Source: a virus
DNA: 31,846 nucleotides
IMG/VR virus record: IMGVR_UViG_3300030061_000069
Coordinates: 1-31,846 of that record
Reading direction: 5' to 3' (one strand)
The position numbers and the translations under genes were made by a program. Under the pieces are notes generated by a model. It made no database searches and was not told the origin of the DNA. It was given only the letters and a program-made list of their open reading frames with translations. Of the stretch, positions 19,966 to 29,203 are shown piece by piece (positions within the stretch are counted from its first letter, which is position 1; the number at the start of each line of letters is the position of its first letter).

Positions 19966-22926
19966 TTATAACTCATTATCTGGCTCTCCAGTATGACTAC
20001 CAGTATCAGGATTCCAACCACCCCACGGATTTGTATATCCATTGTAAGCAGGTGCTGTTGCTGCAAAAGTACCTAATTGAGGATATTCAATTAATTCTAC
20101 TTTTGTTGATTGGTTTTTGTTTGGCTGATAATCAACTATTTTAATTACTCTCCAATAAACACCATCTATATATATTAATTTTCTAAAGTCTAAATTAACA
20201 ATATCAGTAATTTTTAAATCTACATAAACATTTCTTACTCTTGGTTGTGATTTTAACATCTCAAACATAGTTCTATAGTATGTCTGATACAATCCCTCTC
20301 CTGTTGTTGCTCCTGCGTATGTCCTATCTACATCATCAAAATTACGTATCCAAACATTACCATAGGTTAATACTGGGCTTAAAACATCATCGCTATTGAC
20401 TGATGTTGCTTGAGGATATACATTTGAAATTATAGAACCAGCAATACCTGAATCTGCATTTGGATTTAAATAATCTATGTCACTAGCCCAAGTTTGAACT
20501 GTAGCAAATTTATACATGTCAAAACTAGAAAAAGGACTAGGCATACCTGTAGGTGAATATTTATTCCAATATAAAAGTCTTGGTTGAAAATCATACCCCT
20601 TGTCTGGTCTACCATTATCGTTAGTTGAGTAATTTTCCTCCCATAAAATAGCAGAATACGCTGTGTCTGTTGGGCTAAACTGAACTGTGTCTTGATCTAT
20701 ACCATTATAAGTACCTGCAAAGAAAGGATTTTCAAATTTACTTTCTCCCTTTTCAAAAGTTTTAGGTAGTGTTTTTTGGTATGGATATTCGTCTTTTATT
20801 CCATCAAAATGTTGCTCACCTCTAGCCTCAACTTTCTTATCTTTACTATCAGTTTTATACTTAAAAATAACATTTCTTTTTAAATCGCTTTTAAGCCATT
20901 TATCTTTTATTTCCTTATTTCTGTCTAACTTATAAGTCCAATCCAACGCCTTTGAATAAGGCTTGTAAAAATCATCAAAAGGCTCAATACTTACAGACCT
21001 AGTGGTTGAATCAGTAGTCATTTTTAGGTTAAAAGCGTGAGAAACACCCTTAATAAAATCAACCTGCTTGTAATTTTTATTAATCACATCTTTTAAATCA
21101 TAAGTTTGCCCATATTCTACCCTTCTAGTATCAGCCTCAATAACATACTCCGCATTTGCCGAATCAGATGCAGTAGTTGATGTTGGAGTGCTAGAACCAA
21201 AAACATATAGACCTACGACGTTATTGCTATAACCAACGTATTTGCTTTTCACTTTGATTCTCAATCTTAACAAATCACCTTTATTTAACCAATGGCTACC
21301 ATCTATTGATGGGAATATAAATTTTGCTTCAGTATTGCTTCCTGATAGGGTTGCACTTCCTGATGTAGAAGCCTCTATAGTAGTCCACGCAGAACCAGTT
21401 GAATGACCTACTGTTCGTACTTGTAACTCTAACTTAACGTAATCAATAACACTACCACCTCCATTATATGTTGTGTGTTTAGCAAATACACCAAAATTTG
21501 TTAATCTTATGGAATAATATCCATATTCCTGTGCTGTAAATATACCATTTGAAACATCCCAACCATTATTTTCATAGGCTGTACCTAAAACAAAATCAGC
21601 ACCAGCATCATTTAAATCTATACTATAAGAACTCCAATGATAATCATCTGTAGTTACAACTAGCGAAATAACATTTATAAAGCCTTCCCCCTTAAACTTA
21701 TTAGAATAAGAAAATAAAGATATTCTTTCGTCAGCGTTGTTATATTTAAAGTTAGGCAATAACCAAACTAACCTTTTAAACAAATCTGTATTCATAAAAG
21801 TTGAGTTTATTGAATACCCAACATCATCAAAAATTCTCTCTAATGTGTCTTTAACAAATATTGCAGGTCGCCAGTCTGGTGATGGTAGTGGTGTTTCGTA
21901 ACTATCTCCACTATCATTAAAACCAAAATAACCTGTACTACCAGTACTAATAGCGTTACTTGCGGTGTCTAAAAGTTGTATGGTTTTTTCAGTACCACTT
22001 GGATTGTAGTCACCATAAGATGTTACTGGATATACAATTAAAGAATCTGATGAGTCACAATCGCTATCAGACCAAGTTTGCATAATGCTTGCTCTGTTAT
22101 AGGTCAAATTTTCTGCTTTAACGCCCCAGTTTACTTCATTCAAATACTTGCCATCCAAATCATTAGACCATGATAGATTGTTGCCAAAAAACACACAATC
22201 ATAATAAGATGGTGTTTCTCCGTATCCTCCTATACCAGTAACTTTAATTAAGCCAATTAAAGAAAAAAGATTATTTACTAAAATTCTACATTTTTTGTTT
22301 TCAGTAATATCTGTAGTTTTCTTTATGTTGGCAATGTAAGGGTGTTTTAATAACTTATTATTATGCTTAGTAGCAGGAATCTTAAATGTTTTGCTGTAAT
22401 CTCCAGTTGTTGCTGTTAAATCTTTTATGTCTGATATTTGGAACGTCATTGCTAAAGGAAAGTCAGAGTGGTCTGTTACGTCTAATTCACCAATTACGCT
22501 ATATTCCCAATCAATAGCATTTGCGTTTGTTACTCTAATATGAGATATAGTAGCAGTATTGTTAGTGTATGCAAATAAATCAGGGAAACTTGTTGCTGTT
22601 GCAACGAAAGTATGATCTATCACTCCATTACCTGCAAGTCTTGCTGATGTTCCAACACCACTAGATGAAGAAAAACCCACATTATCAGTTCCAACTTTAT
22701 TAGTTATCTCACAATGTATATTATAGGTTTGACCTATAACAAGATCAAATGAAGAAGGGTTAGATAGAAAATGAAAACCACCCCCACCGCCTCCGTTCCA
22801 ATTCACACTTGTAATTGAATTTACAGTAAACTTTGTTGCTGATAGCCCACTAGATGCCAAATTAACATTAACTAAATTTTCGCCCTCATCATACCTATAG
22901 TCTAATATTTCAATTTTTACTGACAT
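19966..22926 (-). CDS. Large tail-tip protein (Tal/hub-like)
   Basis: This 986-residue protein is the largest in the window. After an N-terminal beta domain that resembles a small carbohydrate-binding fold (about 1-150) comes a region with FPLAMTFQISDIKDL, DYSKTFKIPATKHNNKLL and later KKCRILVNNLFSLIGLIKVTG, which I associate with tail-associated hub proteins of Bacteroidota siphoviruses. The C-terminal third contains KDKWLKSDLKRNVIFKYKTD, then VDLKITDIVNLDFRKLIYID and VYWRVIKIVDYQPNKN. It probably forms the tail-tip hub that contacts the cell surface. The assignment is by pattern and context. Confidence 0.6.
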   Translation of the reverse strand: MSVKIEILDYRYDEGENLVNVNLASSGLSATKFTVNSITSVNWNGGGGGGFHFLSNPSSFDLVIGQTYNIHCEITNKVGTDNVGFSSSSGVGTSARLAGNGVIDHTFVATATSFPDLFAYTNNTATISHIRVTNANAIDWEYSVIGELDVTDHSDFPLAMTFQISDIKDLTATTGDYSKTFKIPATKHNNKLLKHPYIANIKKTTDITENKKCRILVNNLFSLIGLIKVTGIGGYGETPSYYDCVFFGNNLSWSNDLDGKYLNEVNWGVKAENLTYNRASIMQTWSDSDCDSSDSLIVYPVTSYGDYNPSGTEKTIQLLDTASNAISTGSTGYFGFNDSGDSYETPLPSPDWRPAIFVKDTLERIFDDVGYSINSTFMNTDLFKRLVWLLPNFKYNNADERISLFSYSNKFKGEGFINVISLVVTTDDYHWSSYSIDLNDAGADFVLGTAYENNGWDVSNGIFTAQEYGYYSIRLTNFGVFAKHTTYNGGGSVIDYVKLELQVRTVGHSTGSAWTTIEASTSGSATLSGSNTEAKFIFPSIDGSHWLNKGDLLRLRIKVKSKYVGYSNNVVGLYVFGSSTPTSTTASDSANAEYVIEADTRRVEYGQTYDLKDVINKNYKQVDFIKGVSHAFNLKMTTDSTTRSVSIEPFDDFYKPYSKALDWTYKLDRNKEIKDKWLKSDLKRNVIFKYKTDSKDKKVEARGEQHFDGIKDEYPYQKTLPKTFEKGESKFENPFFAGTYNGIDQDTVQFSPTDTAYSAILWEENYSTNDNGRPDKGYDFQPRLLYWNKYSPTGMPSPFSSFDMYKFATVQTWASDIDYLNPNADSGIAGSIISNVYPQATSVNSDDVLSPVLTYGNVWIRNFDDVDRTYAGATTGEGLYQTYYRTMFEMLKSQPRVRNVYVDLKITDIVNLDFRKLIYIDGVYWRVIKIVDYQPNKNQSTKVELIEYPQLGTFAATAPAYNGYTNPWGGWNPDTGSHTGEPDNEL

Positions 22927-22929
22927 TAA

Positions 22930-24762
22930 TTAGTTTCTTTGTGTTATTATTTTGTGTGCTAAAGTATATTCAATATTAAACTTAACCAATCCTTGCTCTT
23001 GATTAATAGTTTGAATATCACTATTTGTTATTATAACAGGCACATATTCTGTGTCTGATGGTCTTAGGTATGGATTCATAGTATGACCTCTTGCTGTTCC
23101 ACTATCATCCATCTCTATCCAAACATTAGGAGATAACATTATTTCTTTTAACCATTCTGCACCGCTTGTATTTATTGGCTCTGTGTAAACACTTTGTGTT
23201 TTTTCTGCGTTTATATTAGAGACCTCTCTACCTCCTTTATATATATCACCACCCCTCATTGTGTCTGAAATATATGCAGCGTCAGGAACAGGAGTTGATC
23301 CACTACCTCCAGTACCACCTGAATCATCTTGATACCAAGTTCTGTCACCACTTTTTCTTTCAACTATATCTCTACTTATTGAATATCCTTCAACTATATC
23401 TCTCTTTGCTGTATAACTATCAATACCACCCATAGAGTTTAACCAATGAAATCTAACAAAACCATAAGGTATTTTCTCATCTTCTCTGTCTATGTTGTAG
23501 TATCTATATTCACTACACCTTCTTTCTGCAAAATTATTTACTGCAAACTTAGAAATACTAACTCTATAATAAGAAGTTGATGCTGTTATTTTATCACTTG
23601 AGTATGTATTCCAATATGGAAATGAACCTGCAGAAGGTGTTGTTTTTGTTGCTGCAGTATTATTAATAAAATATGGAGAGATATTTTGAATAAACATATT
23701 TAGTTGATTAGCCTTCCAATGCGTACCGCCAGTTAGTGTAGCATTATCTTCAAATTCTCTTACATAAAAAGTGTTTTCTGCACTTCCATCTGATAAAAAT
23801 GTTTCTATTTTTAAGCCAATAGAGCCTACAGAGTTATTACCTGTCCCCCCTATATTGTTTGAATCCCCTTCGTGCATATAGAATTGTAAAAATTCAGCCT
23901 GATCATCTACTCTTATAGGTTTTTTGAATGGAATAGTTGAAGATGAACTTGTATTATGACATCTTGATAGGAATTTAAAACTATTTCTTGTGCTAGAAGT
24001 TGGTGAATCAGTCATTAGAAAACTACCTGTTCCACTAACTGTATTGTAATATAAATTATCTTTACCAAATTGATTTACTGAATTTATAACAGTTATGGTT
24101 TGAAAAGAATCTGAACCAGAAGCACTAACAATTTCACCAGCACCATTTATAACCTCATAATTGGCTACAACTCTTAGCCTTCTAAAAGTTCCGTTCTTTG
24201 AAACATTGTACTGGCTTACTGGAGTACCAAGAGCCAAATTTTTATTAAGAACGTTATCTTGCATTGTTAGCCCCCCATTCATACCTCCATAAAAATTGCT
24301 TTGCCAAGTGCCTTTATTTATTGGGCATAAACTATAAGAAAGTTCGTCTGCTACTAATTCACTTACATCTACTGTAAATCTATGTAAACCTGCTACATTC
24401 TCCTCATCTGCGTAATTTACATTTGCTACATCTCTTGATTTTTTAATACTACCCAATAAATCCCATTTTGCTGGGAATACATTATTATTATCTGTAGTAG
24501 CATAAACTTTAAAAATTACATTTACTAAATCTCCACTTCCATTTGGATCATCTAGGCTTGTGCCTATCCAGTTATTTTTAGAAGGCTCTACTCCTTCTGT
24601 TAAACTATTTCCATTAAACCATTGAATTTGGTATCTTAATTGGTCATTTGCACTTTTAAGTAGATTACTCCTATAAGTAAAAAAAGCACCTGCTAAATTT
24701 GAGTTGGTAACATCGTAAGGTGCAAAACCCCTGCTTGGTGTTCCGTTTATTCCTATTGCCAT
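22930..24762 (-). CDS. Tail-tip structural protein (distal-tail-like)
   Basis: The 610-residue protein is beta-rich. Around residues 433-450 it has YGFVRFHWLNSMGGIDSY, followed by FxAKRDI-type sequence, a motif common in baseplate proteins of Bacteroidota phages (W-L-N-x-x-G-G-x-D). The C-terminal part (about 510-610; VYTEPINTSGAEWLKEIMLS, VPVIITNSDIQT, FNIEYTLAHK) looks like a distal-tail or ring-forming domain. It is followed after 3 bases by the 986-residue tail-tip gene, so the two likely assemble together. Residues 490-505 contain a Gly/Ser-rich hinge. Confidence 0.6.
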   Translation of the reverse strand: MAIGINGTPSRGFAPYDVTNSNLAGAFFTYRSNLLKSANDQLRYQIQWFNGNSLTEGVEPSKNNWIGTSLDDPNGSGDLVNVIFKVYATTDNNNVFPAKWDLLGSIKKSRDVANVNYADEENVAGLHRFTVDVSELVADELSYSLCPINKGTWQSNFYGGMNGGLTMQDNVLNKNLALGTPVSQYNVSKNGTFRRLRVVANYEVINGAGEIVSASGSDSFQTITVINSVNQFGKDNLYYNTVSGTGSFLMTDSPTSSTRNSFKFLSRCHNTSSSSTIPFKKPIRVDDQAEFLQFYMHEGDSNNIGGTGNNSVGSIGLKIETFLSDGSAENTFYVREFEDNATLTGGTHWKANQLNMFIQNISPYFINNTAATKTTPSAGSFPYWNTYSSDKITASTSYYRVSISKFAVNNFAERRCSEYRYYNIDREDEKIPYGFVRFHWLNSMGGIDSYTAKRDIVEGYSISRDIVERKSGDRTWYQDDSGGTGGSGSTPVPDAAYISDTMRGGDIYKGGREVSNINAEKTQSVYTEPINTSGAEWLKEIMLSPNVWIEMDDSGTARGHTMNPYLRPSDTEYVPVIITNSDIQTINQEQGLVKFNIEYTLAHKIITQRN

Positions 24763-24765
24763 ATC

Positions 24766-25905
24766 TTAATATATTTTATATTTTAAATTCAAGTACCCTT
24801 TAACATCAGCAATTTCAACGTCAGTTAATGATCTATTAAAAATTATTAATTCGTTAATTTCTCCGTTTATGTAATTAGAACCATGCAATCCTACAGTAAA
24901 CTTATTTCCATTAAATGTGTCTGCAGCATCAAACGCACCTTGAATATCACTTGAGGTGTGAGATGTTGAAGCGTCATAATATTCTAAAGTAACTCTTGTG
25001 CCAGTTTTCTTTAATATTGCAATGTGAGCATCATCCTTGTTATTAGACCCTGTTCTTGTTGTTGCTTCTACTCCTGCATCATCACTTACGTGGACAGCGT
25101 ATTGGTCACTAGCATTTAATCCCATTTTTATCTTAGAATCAACATTAGTGTAACCAAAAACCACTCCACTTGTATTTGTTATTTTACTTACTTCAAATAT
25201 TGTAAAGTCTGTTGTTATTGGAGAGTTATTATTTGAAATAAAACTATCATTTGTGCCATCAAATTTAAGATATGCCTTATCGTTAATACCATCATATCCA
25301 TATCTTAGTGGTTGATTTGCTGCTGTTGATTGAGCAACACTATTACTATTCCCTGATTGGTCAGACCAAGCACTTACCCTCTTAGATGCTATGTCAAATG
25401 TAGCACCACTATCTGATTTTAACCATACTTTTAAGTCAGCAAAGTCTGATGGGTAGTGAGAAACTGGTCTAAAGCATTTAGTAAAGGCACTCATAGTGAA
25501 AGTTAGTTTTACTTGCACTAATCTGTCATTTGCAACTTCCTTTACTCTCTCTATTTCAATGCTCTCATCATTTAGGTATGCTTCTACTGTAGTGTCTTGA
25601 TAATGTTTTAACACAAAGTCTAACCATTCATTAGCCAAGTCTTGTAAATTATCCCATCTCTTTTGTAGTGTAACTACTGATTGTGCTGCTTGAGAGTATA
25701 AATTATAGAAATTTACCTCAAATGTGTATTCCTCTCTACCATCATATACTACTGGTATAGTTGATTCTGGTGGCTCAACTAGCATTAATGGATATTTAGT
25801 GTCGTGTTCTTGGTTTACCTCTCCTTCGTAACCAAACTTCACATCACCATAAGTCCATTTGCTGTCAAATACTGTTATTATATCTGTTAATCTTGTTATT
25901 GCCAT
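24766..25905 (-). CDS. Tail protein with C-terminal LamG lectin-like domain
   Basis: In this 379-residue protein the first about 150 residues are a tail protein domain (FGYEGEVNQEHDTKYPLMLV; LQKRWDNLQDLANEWLDFVL; RLVQVKLTFTMSAFTKCFRP), possibly a tail terminator or ring. Residues 152-379 are a LamG/concanavalin-like domain (FADLKVWLKSDSGATF; VSAWSDQSGNSNSVAQST; INGEINELIIFNRSLTDVEI). The fusion places a probable glycan-binding module on the tail. The LamG part resembles the free-standing LamG protein at 8353-9027. It starts 3 bases after the chaperone extension. Confidence 0.65.
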   Translation of the reverse strand: MAITRLTDIITVFDSKWTYGDVKFGYEGEVNQEHDTKYPLMLVEPPESTIPVVYDGREEYTFEVNFYNLYSQAAQSVVTLQKRWDNLQDLANEWLDFVLKHYQDTTVEAYLNDESIEIERVKEVANDRLVQVKLTFTMSAFTKCFRPVSHYPSDFADLKVWLKSDSGATFDIASKRVSAWSDQSGNSNSVAQSTAANQPLRYGYDGINDKAYLKFDGTNDSFISNNNSPITTDFTIFEVSKITNTSGVVFGYTNVDSKIKMGLNASDQYAVHVSDDAGVEATTRTGSNNKDDAHIAILKKTGTRVTLEYYDASTSHTSSDIQGAFDAADTFNGNKFTVGLHGSNYINGEINELIIFNRSLTDVEIADVKGYLNLKYKIY

Positions 25906-25907
25906 TA

Positions 25908-26228
25908 TTACAATGTTATATTATTTTTATTATGTATTTTCTCTTGAACAGCATTTTCATAGTCATTTTTAGCAGTATTCCAACTTAAATAAGTTAAAAC
26001 CTTATATAAGTCAGTTCTTTTTACACTATCTATTTCGTTTTCACCACTCATTTTAAATACTCCTTTTTCTGCAACCATATATAGACTATTAAGCCATCCG
26101 TATGGTTTTATAAACTTGTTGTAGAGTCCAACTGTAGAAACTCTATTTTTGCCTCCTCCACTTGTTCCTCTGTTTTGCCCAAAAACATTTGGAAAGTCCT
26201 TGTTAATTTTACGCTTTGCATTGTCAAA
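25908..26228 (-). CDS. Frameshift extension of the tail assembly chaperone
   Basis: This frame lies at -1 relative to the gene at 26108-26788 and has no ATG near its open start; its apparent start is a TTG. It would be joined after codon 187 through the T9 run, giving a fusion of about 293 residues. The extension contains DNAKRKINKDFPNVFGQNRG, then GLYNKFIKPYGWLNSLYMVA and LSWNTAKNDYENAVQEK. This matches the G/GT-type chaperone layout found before tape measure genes in siphoviruses. In translation order it directly precedes the LamG tail protein. Confidence 0.6.
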   Translation of the reverse strand, partial: FDNAKRKINKDFPNVFGQNRGTSGGGKNRVSTVGLYNKFIKPYGWLNSLYMVAEKGVFKMSGENEIDSVKRTDLYKVLTYLSWNTAKNDYENAVQEKIHNKNNITL

Positions 26229-26788
26229 AAAAAACTGAACTCCCAAACGTAGTCCATTGTTAATTCTTTAAACTTTTCAGTTTTGGCAGGTATTGCATCA
26301 TCATCATATTCCTCACCAGCCTTTCTGCAAAGTATTGCCATTTGCTCTGGTAATACATCAAACCTACCATGTTTCATTATTTCTATTGTACTCTCTAGGT
26401 GAGTTGACTCAATATAATCTCCAAATGTGTTCCTTCTTAAAAATTCTTTTGGAAATAAGTACTCATCCCCCTCAAATTCAAATTTCTCTATCCCTTTTGG
26501 CTTATATTCTTCTAATGTTTGTGAGAATGTTGCTACTGCAGCATTTACACTATCAACATCAAGCATATTCATCTCATTAGCAGTAAGACCAGTAAGATAT
26601 ATAAAAATATCCCTATTCATCTTTAATAACTCTACTTCTGAGTGTTCTGCCTCAATAATTTCACCATTTTCATCTCTTTTGTTATACTGGCTAATGATTG
26701 CGTACAATCCACACCAATATCTAAGTGTTATGTCTTTCCACTCTGTTGGAATTTCATAACTTTTGTCTTGAATTTTAATTTCTACCAT
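26108..26788 (-). CDS. Tail assembly chaperone (G-type)
   Basis: The 226-residue acidic, helical protein (WKDITLRYWCGLYAIISQYN; VELLKMNRDIFIYLTGLTAN; MDYVWEFSFFLTMQSVKL) resembles tail assembly chaperones of Bacteroidota siphoviruses. These hold the tape measure during tail assembly and are absent from the virion. The zero-frame product ends at 26108 after a 40-residue tail. A minor -1 frameshifted product likely includes the downstream frame. It is separated from the tape measure gene by about 7 kb of other tail genes, which is unusual for this pair. Confidence 0.65.
   Translation of the reverse strand: MVEIKIQDKSYEIPTEWKDITLRYWCGLYAIISQYNKRDENGEIIEAEHSEVELLKMNRDIFIYLTGLTANEMNMLDVDSVNAAVATFSQTLEEYKPKGIEKFEFEGDEYLFPKEFLRRNTFGDYIESTHLESTIEIMKHGRFDVLPEQMAILCRKAGEEYDDDAIPAKTEKFKELTMDYVWEFSFFLTMQSVKLTRTFQMFLGKTEEQVEEAKIEFLQLDSTTSL
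26226..26234 (-). promoter_or_regulatory. Programmed -1 frameshift site (T9 run)
   Basis: Nine consecutive T on the minus strand are read AGT TTT TTT TTG in the zero frame, providing the slippery heptamer T TTT TTT. Slipping back by one gives TTT GAC and enters the open frame to 25908. The two frames overlap by more than 100 bases. Confidence 0.6.
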
Positions 26789-26794
26789 ATTATA

Positions 26795-27223
26795 TTAATT
26801 TTGAGTAATTTTAACACCTTCAATATCCTTCAATAATTGGATATTTTCTTTTGCATCTATAATTATATCTGCTAACTCTCCTGTTGCTAACTCGCAATAG
26901 TGTCCGATACTTTCTAGGTGATATTGTAATTCCAAATTATTTTTACCATCTTTCAATGCAGTTAAAAAACCAATAGCAGTATAAAAGGTCATATTGGGTA
27001 TTAAAAAAATAAATTCAGAAACAACCCCATCATCTTTTTCTTTTTTCAGTATAGTGTCGTGAAAATTATTAGAATATATGTAAACTGTAGTCAACATGTG
27101 TAAAAAGTCCTGATATTTACCCTCACTTACATTTTCTGTCGCAAAATACATTACTTTCTTGATCTTTCTCTCAAGATTCTCAACAATTACTTTATGTTCT
27201 TCGTTAAGGTAAGATATTTTCAT
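26795..27223 (-). CDS. Hypothetical protein between terminase and tail genes
   Basis: The 142-residue protein from ATG 27223 (MKISYLNEEHKVIVENLE) is mostly helical and acidic (MYFATENVSEGKYQDFLHML; LELQYHLESIGHYCELATGE). A GTG at 27232 is a less likely start. No family is recognised. Two TAnnTTTG boxes lie upstream (27262-27279), so it may be the first gene of the tail transcript. Its position next to the chaperone might mean a tail role. Confidence 0.55.
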   Translation of the reverse strand: MKISYLNEEHKVIVENLERKIKKVMYFATENVSEGKYQDFLHMLTTVYIYSNNFHDTILKKEKDDGVVSEFIFLIPNMTFYTAIGFLTALKDGKNNLELQYHLESIGHYCELATGELADIIIDAKENIQLLKDIEGVKITQN

Positions 27224-27261
27224 ATTTTTCACAATTTACTTACAATTTTTTTTGAATTACT

Positions 27262-27279
27262 CAAAACTATGCAAAAATA
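27262..27279 (-). promoter_or_regulatory. Tandem -7 boxes, possible tail-operon promoter
   Basis: Minus strand TATTTTTG (27279-27272) and TAGTTTTG (27269-27262) both fit TAnnTTTG and lie 40-50 bases before ATG 27223. The nearest TTG is 25 bases upstream of the first box, longer than ideal, so this is a weak call. Confidence 0.3.
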
Positions 27280-27330
27280 GTAAATATACTATGAAATATT
27301 TTCACAATTTTTAAACAAACTGAAAAAAAC

Positions 27331-28773
27331 TTAATTAAAGTAAACTACCTTGCCTCCACCGCCCCAAATCTCCTTATTTACAGCCATAACCAAGCAATCT
27401 ACCATATCATCATGTTTTGCTGCTGGAAATCTAGTTAATTGGTCAAGAAATTCTCTATTCCAATCTCCATTTAACAAACTTACCCTTCCTGACTCTAAAG
27501 AAGCACTAATATCACTAACTCTTGCTACCTTATCTTTAGTTGGTGGCTTATCCTCCTTAACATTAAGCCCTGTTTCCCTAATTAGTGTTTGAACAATAGA
27601 CTTACCTGATGCTTTAGGTTCTACATATATTCTGCTTTTGGTAGTATATCCATTCTTTTGCACCCATTGAGGAATGAATTTAACAAGTTCAGGAAACTCT
27701 TTATGTACATTAATGCAGTCTACTATCTGCCATTTGTTATCTTGGTAGGTATATGCTAGTAGTGCTGAGGGGTCATTCTTTTGATTTGCAGTATATGCAG
27801 GGTCAATAACAAAGTTTATTGTTGCGTCATCTTTCCTATACCTATCTATCTTAAACCAATCTTTATGAATCATACCACTATCTAGCGGTGTTGGTGTTTG
27901 TTGTAGTTGTCCTGCATAGCCATAAGTACCTAACGCACTCTTATAGTCATCTAATACTTCTTTGCTAAATCTATCTTCCCAAAACAAGCCATTTTCTTTA
28001 TTGTAAAACTTCTCTAGTGATTTTGGTTTTATATTGCCATCATGATTTGTTGCTGGTATGCAAATATGTTTATATTTTATTCTTGTTTCCCTATCTAATA
28101 AGAATCCACTTAAATCTTCTTCGTGTACTCTTTGCATAATTATAATTCTAACTCCAATGTCTGCCTGATTAAGTCTTGAGTAGAATGTTGTCCTATACCA
28201 TTCATTAGCGTTCTCTCTTTCTGTTGCTGAGTTTGCCATTTGAGGTGATAGAGGGTCATCCACTATTAGGAAATCTCCACCTTGTCCTGTTACAGTACCC
28301 CCAACAGATGTTGCCCTTCTCATTCCAATATGATTATTCTCATATCTCTCTTTTAGGTTTTGGTCTTTTTTAATGTGAAACACACTACCCCATCTTTTAC
28401 TAAACCAATCGCTAAATATTATATCTCTGGATTTAGTTGCTAGTTCAATAGATAGTGCAGCAGAGTAAGATGATGTAATGAATCTAAGTTTTGGTGATTT
28501 TATCCAAGCCCATACTGGAAACATAACAGTAACTATTAAAGACTTTGTTGAACGGAAGGGTACGTTAATAATTATATCTTTTGTTTTTGGCTTTTGTGCT
28601 ATTATCCTCTCACATTCTTCTTGGAGTGTATCGCATATATATTTATGATGCCAATTAGTAGATAAGGGTACTGCTGGTTCTACCACATGCCATGCTGCTT
28701 TAAAGAACTCATAGAAACTCATCTCACTAAGTTTCTTTTCAAGAGCAAACTTTAGCAGTTTTTTATTCGTCAT
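27331..28773 (-). CDS. terL: Terminase large subunit
   Basis: The 480-residue protein has both terminase domains. The ATPase part shows a Walker A-like loop N-V-P-F-R-S-T-K-S (70-78, without the usual second Gly), Walker B F-L-I-V-D-D (168-173), and the coupling motif M-Q-R-V-H-E-E-D-L (213-221). The nuclease part has V-I-D-P-A-Y (Asp324), V-E-P-K (Glu385) and H-D-D-M-V-D (Asp455, 456, 459), the acidic metal-binding set. It packages DNA through the portal and cuts it. It overlaps the small subunit gene by 11 bases. The type of DNA end (cos, pac) cannot be told from the sequence. Confidence 0.9.
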   Translation of the reverse strand: MTNKKLLKFALEKKLSEMSFYEFFKAAWHVVEPAVPLSTNWHHKYICDTLQEECERIIAQKPKTKDIIINVPFRSTKSLIVTVMFPVWAWIKSPKLRFITSSYSAALSIELATKSRDIIFSDWFSKRWGSVFHIKKDQNLKERYENNHIGMRRATSVGGTVTGQGGDFLIVDDPLSPQMANSATERENANEWYRTTFYSRLNQADIGVRIIIMQRVHEEDLSGFLLDRETRIKYKHICIPATNHDGNIKPKSLEKFYNKENGLFWEDRFSKEVLDDYKSALGTYGYAGQLQQTPTPLDSGMIHKDWFKIDRYRKDDATINFVIDPAYTANQKNDPSALLAYTYQDNKWQIVDCINVHKEFPELVKFIPQWVQKNGYTTKSRIYVEPKASGKSIVQTLIRETGLNVKEDKPPTKDKVARVSDISASLESGRVSLLNGDWNREFLDQLTRFPAAKHDDMVDCLVMAVNKEIWGGGGKVVYFN

Positions 28774-29182
28774 CTATTTCAGTAAAATCAATATCTTCTG
28801 CATCCTCAAGACCTCTTATTTGTTTTTTAATATCTTCAAGAGTTGCCCCTTCATTTAAATTAATCTCAATCTTAGTATCAGTATCTTTTTTAATTTCCGT
28901 TGATTGTAGTTTAGGCATAGCATAGTTCATTAGTTTTGCTATAGCATCTATATATGCTCTGGGATCTTCATCAAATAATATATCTAATGCCATCTTGATC
29001 TTGACAGGCTGCCCTTCTAAAGCATAGGCAAGTGATTTCCTAGTCATCTTGGCCACTTGTCTTACTTCATTATTTTTAGGTTGCAATGCCTTTGGAGTCT
29101 TATTATAATTCTCATCTATTTTACCTACAGAACTCCTTTTCTTCAAAGCCTCACTACCTATTTTCTTGCCTTCTTCTTTCAT
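28763..29182 (-). CDS. terS: Probable terminase small subunit
   Basis: The 139-residue product starts at ATG 29182 (MKEEGKKIGSEALKKRSSVG); an upstream TTG at 29203 is less likely. After a basic N-terminus there is a helical core (VAKMTRKSLAYALEGQPVKI; MALDILFDEDPRAYIDAIAK) and an acidic C-terminus (LEDIKKQIRGLEDAEDIDFT). It overlaps the large subunit gene by 11 bases, the usual small-large arrangement. It would recognise the packaging site and load the large subunit. A TATTTTTG box at 29215-29208 may provide a promoter about 19 bases before the ATG. Confidence 0.65.
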   Translation of the reverse strand: MKEEGKKIGSEALKKRSSVGKIDENYNKTPKALQPKNNEVRQVAKMTRKSLAYALEGQPVKIKMALDILFDEDPRAYIDAIAKLMNYAMPKLQSTEIKKDTDTKIEINLNEGATLEDIKKQIRGLEDAEDIDFTEIDDE

Positions 29183-29203
29183 TATTACCTTTAAAAATGG
29201 CAA

